Source: Bacteroidaceae bacterium (GTDB lineage: Bacteria > Bacteroidota > Bacteroidia > Bacteroidales > Bacteroidaceae). Taken from it: a stretch of 7,037 bases of DNA. Position numbers and translations under genes: made by a program. The stretch spans positions 1 through 7,037 of the forward strand of contig JAEDIG010000128.1 in assembly GCA_016292545.1 (NCBI GenBank), in the 5' to 3' direction. Below are positions 1 to 6,388 of this stretch, in pieces. The first letter of the stretch is position 1. Each line of letters begins with the position of its first letter. The notes below the pieces were generated by a model. It saw nothing but the letters and a program-made list of their open reading frames with translations. It was not told where the DNA came from and made no database searches.

Positions 1-54
1 CTCGGTGCATTCCAGAATCACCTGTATTCTGTTGCCTTTAGCTTTCTTTGCCAT
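1..54 (-). CDS. rpmG: 50S ribosomal protein L33, N-terminal part (cut by window edge)
   Basis: Only the first 18 codons lie in the window. They read MAKKAKGNRIQVILECTE, which matches the start of bacterial L33, a small protein of the large ribosomal subunit near the E site. The ATG (reverse complement of 52-54) lies 18 bases after the rpmB stop, so rpmB and rpmG are almost certainly co-transcribed, the common bacterial arrangement. The rest of the gene, including whether it carries the zinc-binding cysteines found in some L33 forms, is outside the window. Confidence 0.93.
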   Translation of the reverse strand, partial: MAKKAKGNRIQVILECTE

Positions 55-72
55 AATTCGTAGCGACTAATT

Positions 73-333
73 TTAACCAATTACTTTAATGCTTCTCCAA
101 TCACAATAACCCTTTGCCACAGCATTCTTGAGAGCTGCGTCGAGGCCAAGCTTGTTGATGCAGCGAAGGCCGCGGGCGCTGACCTTGAGCTGAATCCAGC
201 ATTCTTCTTCTACATAGTAGAACTTCTTAGAGAAAAGATTCACATCGAAATGACGCTTTGTGCGACGCTTTGAGTGTGAAACATTGTTGCCAATCATGGC
301 CTTTTTTCCGGTAATTTGACAAATCTTAGACAT
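73..333 (-). CDS. rpmB: 50S ribosomal protein L28
   Basis: An 86-residue basic protein starting MSKICQITGKKAMIGNNVSH, with the L28 signatures TGKK, SKRRTKR, a WIQLKVSARGLR segment and a KGLD-like C-terminal region ending in RSIKVIG. It is a structural component of the large ribosomal subunit. The open frame extends upstream to 417, but the ATG at 331-333 is preferred: family members begin at this MSKxCQxTGK motif, an AGGAAG Shine-Dalgarno-like stretch lies just upstream, and the longer form would place the putative promoter inside the coding region. rpmG follows after 18 bases. Length is normal for the family. I see no zinc-binding CxxC pairs. Confidence 0.96.
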   Translation of the reverse strand: MSKICQITGKKAMIGNNVSHSKRRTKRHFDVNLFSKKFYYVEEECWIQLKVSARGLRCINKLGLDAALKNAVAKGYCDWRSIKVIG

Positions 334-386
334 TTCTATCTTCCTTTCTTTTTTGTCTATTTCAACAACTTCTTCCAAACAGGGCA

Positions 387-418
387 CAAAGTTATAGCAT
401 TTTTTCCTAACACACAAG
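387..418 (-). promoter_or_regulatory. Putative Bacteroidota-type promoter for rpmB-rpmG
   Basis: On the minus strand the sequence TAACTTTG (reverse complement of 387-394) matches the Bacteroidota -7 box TAnnTTTG exactly. A CTTG (reverse complement of 415-418), close to the -33 TTTG element, lies 20 bases upstream, within the known 19-21 base spacing. The predicted transcript would have a leader of roughly 50 bases before the rpmB ATG. This suggests rpmB-rpmG is transcribed at least partly independently of tsaD. It is inferred from consensus matching only; I saw no clear hairpin in the leader. Confidence 0.6.
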
Positions 419-450
419 TTTTTGCCTGTCTTTTTTGATTTTTAAGCAAT

Positions 451-1476
451 TTAATGTGTCACACGACTGTATGCCGGGGCCTCCATGGGACAAAAATCAC
501 GGTCCTGATACTTGAAGTAGCCCGTAATGGCAATCATGGCCGCGTTGTCGGTGGTATAGCTGAAACGGGGTATGTATACGCGCCAGCCATACCGTTTGGC
601 GTATACATGGAAGGCATTGCGCAATCCATTGTTGGCCGACACGCCTCCGGCCACAGCCACATCACGTATCTTGAGGTCCTTGGCTGCATGGTAGAGTTTG
701 TTCATCAGAATATCCACAATGGTACGTTCCAGACTGGCAGCAAGGTCTTCTTTATGATGCTCCACAAAATCGGGGTCTTCCTTCACCCATTCACGCAAGG
801 AATACAGAAACGAAGTCTTCAGTCCGCTAAACGAGTAATCGTAACCCGGGATAGAAGGTTTGGCAAAATGATAGGCATCGGCATTGCCCTGGCGCGCCAG
901 CCGGTCGATGACAGGACCTCCCGGATAGCCCAATCCCATCACCTTGCTGCACTTGTCGATGGCCTCGCCGGCAGCATCGTCGATGGTCTGCCCGATAATT
1001 TCCATTTCCTTGTAGGAATGCACCAGGATGATCTGGCTGTTGCCGCCGCTCACAAGGAGGCAAAGAAAGGGGAAGGGAGGCGACTGGTAGTCGTCCTCGG
1101 CCGTATGGATGAAATGAGCCAGCACATGGCCATGCAGATGGTTCACATCAATCATGGGTATGCCCAGCGAGGCTGCCAGCCCTTTGGCAAACGACACTCC
1201 CACAAGCAGAGACCCCATCAATCCGGGACCTCGCGTAAAAGCAACGGCCGACAGCTGTTCTGCCGACACGCCGGCCTGCTTAAGGGCCTGGTCCACCACA
1301 GGCACGATATTCTGCTGATGGGCACGGCTTGCCAGTTCGGGCACCACGCCTCCGTATGCCTCATGGACAGCCTGGCTGGCCGTAACATTGCTGAGCAGGA
1401 TGCCATTGCGCACCACGGCAGCCGATGTGTCGTCACAACTGCTTTCTATTCCTAATATTATGCAATCCTTATTCAT
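451..1476 (-). CDS. tsaD: tRNA N6-adenosine threonylcarbamoyltransferase TsaD
   Basis: TsaD transfers the threonylcarbamoyl group from threonylcarbamoyl-AMP to A37 of ANN-decoding tRNAs (t6A), working in the cytoplasm with TsaB and TsaE. The 341-residue product has the usual length of bacterial TsaD and begins with the ASKHA-fold phosphate loop (GIESSCDDTSAA, residues 9-20). The metal-binding HxxxH is present as H113 and H117 (NHLHGH), SGGNS is at 143-147, and the C-terminal metal-binding Asp is D310 in YTTDNAA. All expected catalytic elements are intact. The start at 1476 places the conserved N-terminus three to six residues in, as in homologues; the Shine-Dalgarno is weak (GGAATAG). It lies 66 bases downstream of map and 117 bases upstream of rpmB, all on one strand, so it probably belongs to the kdgK-eda-map transcript unless a promoter sits in the short gap. 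Confidence 0.97.
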   Translation of the reverse strand: MNKDCIILGIESSCDDTSAAVVRNGILLSNVTASQAVHEAYGGVVPELASRAHQQNIVPVVDQALKQAGVSAEQLSAVAFTRGPGLMGSLLVGVSFAKGLAASLGIPMIDVNHLHGHVLAHFIHTAEDDYQSPPFPFLCLLVSGGNSQIILVHSYKEMEIIGQTIDDAAGEAIDKCSKVMGLGYPGGPVIDRLARQGNADAYHFAKPSIPGYDYSFSGLKTSFLYSLREWVKEDPDFVEHHKEDLAASLERTIVDILMNKLYHAAKDLKIRDVAVAGGVSANNGLRNAFHVYAKRYGWRVYIPRFSYTTDNAAMIAITGYFKYQDRDFCPMEAPAYSRVTH

Positions 1477-1542
1477 TCTATCTATTCCAGTAACTAATCG
1501 TCAACATATCACAGCAGCCCGTCCGAAGAACTGCTTTTCCCG

Positions 1543-2409
1543 TCAATGGGTGAGAATCTCCACCCCGTTTTCCGTCATTACATACGTGTGTTCCCACTGG
1601 GCACTTGGAAGGCCATCGGCCGTGAGCACTATCCATCCCGTGGGGTCCATCTCATCGCCACACACATCCCAATGCCCCATGTTCACCATGGGTTCAATGG
1701 TGAAGGTCATGCCCGGAACCAGCAACATGCCAGTTCCCTTGTGGCCGTAGTGCTCCACATCGGGTTGTTCGTGGAACTCCAGCCCTACCCCATGGCCACA
1801 CAGGTCCCGCACAATCGTGCACCTGTTCTTATGGGCATGGCGGGCAATGGCGTTACCCATGTCACCCACAAACACATAGGGGCGGCTGCATACCTGCTCG
1901 CCCACTTTCAAGCATTCCCAGGCCACATCCACCAGACGCTGCCAGCGTGGGTCGGTGCGACCAATCACAAACATACGGCTGGCATCTGCATAGTAACCGT
2001 CCAGTATGGTGGTGCAGTCCACGTTCACGATGTCCCCTTCCTGCAGCACATCGTCCTCAGAAGGGATGCCATGACACACCACATCGTTGATGCTGGTGCA
2101 GCAGCTATTGGGAAAGCCCTCGTAATTCAGAGGAGCAGGAACGCCTCCATGCGAAGTGGTGAATTCATACACCATGCGGTCTATCTGCAAGGTGGTCATT
2201 CCCTCGCAGATGTGCTCTTCCACATAGTCCAGGACAGCCGTGTTCAGCTGCCCTGCCCTTCGGATGCCTTCAATCTGCTCTGGTGTCTTGACAAGGTCAC
2301 GCGAGGGCACAATCTTTCCTCTCTCCTGCATCTCCAGGATACGGAGGTCCATTTCGGTCGGTTGCACACCCTCGGGTATGATCCAACGGGGTCTCTTGCT
2401 TTTCTTCAT
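1543..2409 (-). CDS. map: Type I methionine aminopeptidase with N-terminal extension
   Basis: Cytoplasmic metalloprotease that removes the initiator methionine from nascent proteins. The pita-bread fold residues are all visible: substrate-binding H113 (CHGIP), metal ligands D131 and D142 (VNVDCTTILDGYYADAS), H206 (GHGVGLEFHE), E239 (FTIEP) and E273 (QWEHT), with H213 as the second conserved active-site His. The spacing equals that of Escherichia coli Map with an offset of about 34-35. At 288 residues it is longer than the typical 250-265, because about 40 residues precede the conserved KTPEQIEGIRRAG segment. This extension is basic at its start (MKKSKRPRW) and has no zinc-finger cysteines. 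The ATG overlaps the eda stop as ATGA, implying translational coupling. In Bacteroidota a map gene usually also lies in the secY-infA ribosomal operon, so this may be a second copy; that cannot be tested here. Confidence 0.95.
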   Translation of the reverse strand: MKKSKRPRWIIPEGVQPTEMDLRILEMQERGKIVPSRDLVKTPEQIEGIRRAGQLNTAVLDYVEEHICEGMTTLQIDRMVYEFTTSHGGVPAPLNYEGFPNSCCTSINDVVCHGIPSEDDVLQEGDIVNVDCTTILDGYYADASRMFVIGRTDPRWQRLVDVAWECLKVGEQVCSRPYVFVGDMGNAIARHAHKNRCTIVRDLCGHGVGLEFHEQPDVEHYGHKGTGMLLVPGMTFTIEPMVNMGHWDVCGDEMDPTGWIVLTADGLPSAQWEHTYVMTENGVEILTH

Positions 2410-3080
2410 TTCTGTTCCCTTGCCTCACTAATATACATCAGCGACAAGCGGCATTGCTGGCTCACGTAGTCCCAATCGGCCGCAGCCACCCTGTCCTTGG
2501 GGAAGAGCTGCGAACCCATTCCCACACAGAACACGCCTGAGCGCACCCACGACGTGAGGTTGTCCCTTTCGGGCGACACACCTCCCGTAACCATAATCTT
2601 GCTCCACGGGCAGGGAGCCATCACAGACTTCACGAATGCCGGACCGTAGACATCGGCCGGGAACACCTTGCACACATCACATCCCATCGACTGCGCCTGG
2701 CTTATCTCGGAAAGCGTGCCGCAACCAGGGCAATAAGGAATGAGCCTTCGGTTACAGAGGGTGGCAATCTCCGGATTGAACAGCGGACCCACCACAAAGC
2801 AGGCACCCGACTGGATGAAAAGGGCTGCCGTAGGCGCATCCACCACCGAGCCTATGCCAAGTGCCATCTCAGGGCATTCGCTAGCGGCAAACTTCACACA
2901 TTCGGCAAACACCTCATGCGCAAAATCGCCCCGATTGGTAAATTCAAACACACGCACCCCACCCTCGTAGCATGCCTTGATTACTTTTTTGGCTACAGAG
3001 GCATCCTTATGGTAAAACACGGGCACCATGCCTGTATCCTTCATCTTGGCAAGAACGGCTATTTTGTCAAATCGAGCCAT
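2406..3080 (-). CDS. eda: KDPG aldolase / 4-hydroxy-2-oxoglutarate aldolase
   Basis: Class I aldolase that splits 2-keto-3-deoxy-6-phosphogluconate into pyruvate and glyceraldehyde-3-phosphate, the final step shared by the Entner-Doudoroff and hexuronate pathways. The 224-residue product shows the family landmarks: MVPVFYH near residue 18, catalytic Glu E46 in FEFTNR with R50, GIGSV at 75-79, a GPLFNPE phosphate/substrate region at 98-104, IPYCPGCGT at 114-122, Schiff-base lysine K138 in CKVFPA, and TGGV near the C-terminal phosphate site. It is cysteine-rich (12 Cys), with CxxC pairs at 117/120 and 134/137. The start at 3080 is the first ATG of the frame and follows AAAGGA at a short spacing. 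It begins 31 bases after kdgK, whose product is its substrate, and its stop overlaps the map start, so the three genes form one transcription unit. Confidence 0.95.
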   Translation of the reverse strand: MARFDKIAVLAKMKDTGMVPVFYHKDASVAKKVIKACYEGGVRVFEFTNRGDFAHEVFAECVKFAASECPEMALGIGSVVDAPTAALFIQSGACFVVGPLFNPEIATLCNRRLIPYCPGCGTLSEISQAQSMGCDVCKVFPADVYGPAFVKSVMAPCPWSKIMVTGGVSPERDNLTSWVRSGVFCVGMGSQLFPKDRVAAADWDYVSQQCRLSLMYISEAREQK

Positions 3081-3111
3081 ATATCCTTTACATTATATTA
3101 TACAATGACAA

Positions 3112-4134
3112 TTAACGCTGCACCCTTCCGTTACCACTTCCATGCATCAGTGCCTCCACCTCCGTAAGGTCTACCGGATTCACATCACCAGGGATGGTGT
3201 GCTTCAGCGCGCTGGCAGCCACAGCAAATTCGAGAGCCTCCCCAGAAGAAGACAGGGACAGCAGACCATGGATGAATCCGGCGCTGAAGCTGTCACCTCC
3301 TCCCACACGGTCTATGATGGGCATGATGTCGTAGCGCCGGCTCTGCAGGAACGACTTTCCGTCCCACATCACGGCCTTCCAGCCATTGTGGGTGGCGCTG
3401 TAACTCTCGCGAAGGGTGCTGGCCACCACACGGAAGTCGAAACGTTCGGCCATCTGACGCATGATGCCCTCATAGCCTTCCGCATCAGTCCGTCCGGCCT
3501 CCACATCGCCCTCAGCCTTGAACCCAAGACAAAGTTCGGCATCCTCTTCGTTGCCGATACACACATCCACATATTCCATCAAGGGTACCATCACCGCCTG
3601 TGCCTGCTGCGGCGTCCACAGCTTCTTGCGGAAATTAAGGTCACAACTCACGGTCACTCCATGCCTGCGGGCCGCCTTGCAGGCCGCTTCCACCAAGGCT
3701 GCTCCCTGCGGACTGATGGCAGTAGTGATGCCACTCCAATGGAACCATGCGGCATCCTTCATGATGGCATCGAAATCAAATTCATCGGGTGTTGCACAAG
3801 CAATGCTGCTGCCGGCACGGTCATAGATGACCTTGCTGGGACGCATGCTGGCTCCTGTTTCCAGGAAATAGATGCCCAAACGGTCACCCCCTCTGGCCAC
3901 ATAGTCGGTGTGTACACCATACTGGCGCAAACTGTTGATGGCGCTTTGCCCCACCTCATGGGCAGGCACCTTGCTCACAAAATAACACGCATGTCCGAAA
4001 TGGGCCAGACTGACAGCCACATTGGCCTCGCCTCCTCCATAATTCACATCAAAGCTCCTCGACTGCACCAAACGGCTCTGGCCGGGAGACGACAGGCGCA
4101 ACATGATTTCGCCCAATGTCACTATCTTTGCCAT
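3112..4134 (-). CDS. kdgK: 2-keto-3-deoxygluconate kinase, PfkB family
   Basis: Sugar kinase predicted to phosphorylate 2-keto-3-deoxygluconate with ATP to give KDPG, the substrate of the adjacent eda product. The 340-residue protein starts MAKIVTLGEIMLRLSSPG, has the PfkB N-terminal glycine motif YGGGEANVAVSLAHFG at 32-47, and the C-terminal signature DRVGGGDSFSAG with catalytic base D281 and G278-G280 as the anion hole. The open frame extends to 4209, but the ATG at 4132-4134 is chosen because family members begin at this position and because the longer form would run through the likely promoter. No strong Shine-Dalgarno is present, only A-rich sequence, common in Bacteroidota. PfkB kinases vary in substrate; KDG is favoured by the adjacent aldolase rather than by residues I can verify. 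The gene is first in the minus-strand unit and is divergent from the nhaC-like gene. Confidence 0.9.
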   Translation of the reverse strand: MAKIVTLGEIMLRLSSPGQSRLVQSRSFDVNYGGGEANVAVSLAHFGHACYFVSKVPAHEVGQSAINSLRQYGVHTDYVARGGDRLGIYFLETGASMRPSKVIYDRAGSSIACATPDEFDFDAIMKDAAWFHWSGITTAISPQGAALVEAACKAARRHGVTVSCDLNFRKKLWTPQQAQAVMVPLMEYVDVCIGNEEDAELCLGFKAEGDVEAGRTDAEGYEGIMRQMAERFDFRVVASTLRESYSATHNGWKAVMWDGKSFLQSRRYDIMPIIDRVGGGDSFSAGFIHGLLSLSSSGEALEFAVAASALKHTIPGDVNPVDLTEVEALMHGSGNGRVQR

Positions 4135-4155
4135 ACTTTTTATTGTTTGTAGGCG

Positions 4156-4163
4156 CAAAATTA
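4156..4163 (-). promoter_or_regulatory. Putative -7 box of the kdgK-eda-map promoter
   Basis: The minus strand reads TAATTTTG here, an exact match to the Bacteroidota TAnnTTTG -7 element, about 21 bases upstream of the chosen kdgK ATG. The -33 element is not convincing: a CTTG exists but is only 16 bases upstream, shorter than the usual 19-21. The box partly overlaps a near-palindrome (4160-4169) that recurs upstream of eda. The opposite-facing promoter for the plus-strand genes must lie in the same 136-base gap, but I found no good consensus match for it. Confidence 0.4.
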
Positions 4164-4270
4164 TACAATTATTCATTATCAAGAAGAATTTATGGGCAAA
4201 AACTGCCAAATTTCATATTTTTAACCCACAATTTCATCCCGGAATGCAAATAAAGAGGTAATTTAGCCGT

Positions 4271-5602
4271 ATGAAAGAGATTATATCCACTTTTTCGGGA
4301 CTTAAAGCCCTCAGCCCACTGGCTGTTTTCCTGCTGCTCTACGTGGGGTTCAGCCTCTCTGCAGGCGATTTCTACGCCGTACCCATCAGCGTGGCCTTCC
4401 TGCTGGCATGTATCTATGCCATCCTCATTCTGCGCCACAGGCCCTGGGAGGAACGGTTCGCCTTGCTCACCGAAGGAGCCCGCCGCCCGGGACTGCTGAT
4501 GATGGTGTGGATATTTGTGCTGGCCGGAGCCTTCACGGGAGCGGCCAAGGCCATCGGTGCCATCGATGCCATGGTCAACCTGTCACTTTCGCTGTTGCCC
4601 CAGAGTCTGGTGATGGGTGGCCTCTTTCTGGCCTCGTGTCTCATTTCCATCTGCGTAGGCACTAGTGTAGGCACTATAGCCGCCCTCACCCCCATTGCCG
4701 TGAGCCTGGCCAATCAGACGGGCCAAAGCGTACCGTTATGGGTGGCCATTGCCGTGGGAGGAGCCTATTTCGGGGACAATCTCAGTTTCATTTCCGACAC
4801 GACCATCGTTGCCACCCGTTCCCAGGGTTGCAAGATGGGCGACAAATTCCGGAAAAACATCTGGATTGCCGGTCCGGCAGCCATAATCACACTGGGACTC
4901 TATCTTGTCCTGGGCGCCAGACAAGGGAGTGCACCTCTTCCCGGAGCGGTGGAATACCTGCTGGTTATGCCCTACTTCTTCGTGCTGCTCACCGCATTGC
5001 TGGGAATGAACGTGACCGCCGTGCTTGCGCTGGGTGCAGGTCTGGCAGGGTTCGTAGGCATCGCCACCGGCCGGATGGACATGCAAGCATGGATGAATGC
5101 CATGAGCGGAGGCATCCTGGGCATGGGCGAACTGATTATTGTCACGCTTCTCGCCGGCGGTCTGATTGAAATCATCCGCGAAACAGGAGGCATACGCTAT
5201 CTCATTCAGGTGCTCACCCAACGCATCAGCGGACGCAAAGGAGCCGAATGCTGCATTGCCGCCTTAGTGGTGCTCACCGACTTCTGCACAGCCAACAACA
5301 CCATTGCCATCCTCACCGTGGGGCCGCTGGCAAAAGAGATTTCCACCCGCTATGGTGTGGATCCGCGCCGGAGCGCAAGCATCCTCGACACCTTTTCATG
5401 TTTTGCCCAGGGCATCATCCCCTATGGCGCACAACTGCTGATTGCATCTGGCCTGGCCGGCATCACGCCCCTGAGCATCATCCCCTATCTGTATTATCCA
5501 TTCATTTTGGGCGCCGTTGCCCTCATAAACATTTTTATACGCTATGAAGAAGTATTCCATCGCGATGTTGCTTCCGTTCCTGCTGGGAGCATGCATCAAT
5601 AG
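4271..5602 (+). CDS. NhaC-family Na+/H+ antiporter-like membrane protein
   Basis: A 443-residue polytopic inner-membrane protein, rich in hydrophobic segments from residue 14 to about 425 (roughly ten to twelve spans by eye). It carries the NhaC-type motif GGAYFGDNLSFISDTT at 163-178, preceded by CVGTSVGT at 128-135, and a second-half region with TDFCTANNT (336-344) and LDTFSCFAQGIIPYGAQ (372-388), consistent with an inverted-repeat transporter. NhaC relatives exchange sodium for protons, but the wider family also includes organic-acid and amino-acid exchangers (MleN, ArcD-like), so the substrate is uncertain. The start follows AAAGAGG at a rather long 12-base spacing. It heads the plus-strand unit. 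The last ~17 residues, after the final membrane span, overlap the signal-peptide codons of the next gene and may be a late extension. Confidence 0.88.
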   Translation: MKEIISTFSGLKALSPLAVFLLLYVGFSLSAGDFYAVPISVAFLLACIYAILILRHRPWEERFALLTEGARRPGLLMMVWIFVLAGAFTGAAKAIGAIDAMVNLSLSLLPQSLVMGGLFLASCLISICVGTSVGTIAALTPIAVSLANQTGQSVPLWVAIAVGGAYFGDNLSFISDTTIVATRSQGCKMGDKFRKNIWIAGPAAIITLGLYLVLGARQGSAPLPGAVEYLLVMPYFFVLLTALLGMNVTAVLALGAGLAGFVGIATGRMDMQAWMNAMSGGILGMGELIIVTLLAGGLIEIIRETGGIRYLIQVLTQRISGRKGAECCIAALVVLTDFCTANNTIAILTVGPLAKEISTRYGVDPRRSASILDTFSCFAQGIIPYGAQLLIASGLAGITPLSIIPYLYYPFILGAVALINIFIRYEEVFHRDVASVPAGSMHQ

Positions 5603-6374
5603 TGGCCAGCACACTGGCTCCGGAGAAGCAAACGACTCCATTCAGGCAGACTCTGTATACTACTGCCACCACGACACCGTCCCCGCCCTCATCAGGGACA
5701 CCGCCCTTGTGGGCGACCCCACCAGCAATGTATGTATCCTGCTGGAGCTCCCGGCGATGAAGAAGGAAGCATCCGACACCCTGCGCTCACAGCTGGCGGC
5801 CATCCTCTCGGGCAATGAAGACATGCCGTTGGATGAAGTCCTACAACAGCTGGGCGACAGCATCAGCCACGAGTATTGCCTGGAGCTGAAGAACCTCTAC
5901 AGCGACACATCCTTCACCATGTCGTTCGCCTATGAGTATGTCTATGACAACAAGATACGCATTGCCGACAGCACGCTACAGGGCGTAATCGGATATGAAG
6001 GCACACTCACCACCTATCAGGGCGGTGCCCACGGAGGCTACAGTCTGATGCTGATGAACTTCCGCAGCAGCAACGGGCATCTTATCAAGGCCGGCGAGGT
6101 TATGGACAGCACAAAGGAAGAGCAATTGTTGCAACTCATCCGCAACCAGATATGCAAGGATTTTGGCTGCAAAGACAGCGAGGAACTGCAGGAGAAATAT
6201 GGTTTGCTGATGCTGGGCGACGTGTATGTGAACGACTTCAACTTCCTACTCCGTCAGGACGGCATCCGGTTCCACTACGACCCCTACGATATAGGCCCAT
6301 GGGCTGCCGGCGAAGTAAATGCCACCATTCCCTACACCGAACTTAGCGACATTTTCAAAGGACTTGACCAGTAA
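5544..6374 (+). CDS. DUF3298-domain lipoprotein (RsiV/PdaC-like C-terminal fold)
   Basis: A 276-residue predicted lipoprotein. A lipoprotein signal peptide is visible: K2-K3, a hydrophobic stretch 5-14, then lipobox LGAC with acylated Cys17. A low-complexity polar linker (about 18-40) follows, then a region resembling DUF4163 (about 45-150) and a DUF3298-like domain with YQGGAHGGYS at 158-167 and FHYDPYDIGPWAAGE at about 243-257, ending in IPYTELSDIF. DUF3298 domains occur in RsiV anti-sigma factors and in PdaC-type proteins; the molecular role of the stand-alone lipoproteins is not established. No acidic surface-export motif follows Cys17, so periplasmic-side anchoring is more likely than surface display. 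The ATG lies 59 bases inside the antiporter gene in another frame; no later Met would keep a complete signal peptide, so this start is well supported despite lacking a clear Shine-Dalgarno. Confidence 0.85.
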   Translation: MKKYSIAMLLPFLLGACINSGQHTGSGEANDSIQADSVYYCHHDTVPALIRDTALVGDPTSNVCILLELPAMKKEASDTLRSQLAAILSGNEDMPLDEVLQQLGDSISHEYCLELKNLYSDTSFTMSFAYEYVYDNKIRIADSTLQGVIGYEGTLTTYQGGAHGGYSLMLMNFRSSNGHLIKAGEVMDSTKEEQLLQLIRNQICKDFGCKDSEELQEKYGLLMLGDVYVNDFNFLLRQDGIRFHYDPYDIGPWAAGEVNATIPYTELSDIFKGLDQ

Positions 6375-6388
6375 AAGGAAGAAACCAC

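Noticed and set aside
334..417. N-terminal 28-residue extension of L28
   Set aside because: It lies upstream of the canonical MSKxCQ start, has no counterpart in the family that I know of, and would overlap the predicted rpmB promoter.
454..1455. Plus-strand 333-codon open frame opposite tsaD
   Set aside because: It is codon-aligned with tsaD on the other strand and is open because tsaD avoids TTA, CTA and TCA codons. The same effect gives long open frames opposite map (1546-2469) and kdgK (3142-4152). The translations are His- and Gly-rich, look like no family I know, and the sense genes have full catalytic motifs.
1513..1535. Inverted repeat AGCAG...CTGCT between map and tsaD as a terminator or attenuator
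   Set aside because: The stem is only 5 base pairs with a 13-base loop. In the transcribed (minus) direction no U-run follows it, so it is too weak to support a call.
4195..4207. GGCA-AAAAC-TGCC inverted repeat in the divergent intergenic region as an operator
   Set aside because: Only 4 base pairs with no second copy in the window; expected by chance.
4135..4209. N-terminal 25-residue extension of KdgK
   Set aside because: Homologues begin at the MAKIVTLGE position, and the extension would cover the TAnnTTTG box.
4414..4713. Minus-strand open frames inside the antiporter gene (also 4736-5221)
   Set aside because: They are shadows of a gene whose sense frame has continuous membrane segments and the NhaC motif; no start signals or recognisable domains.
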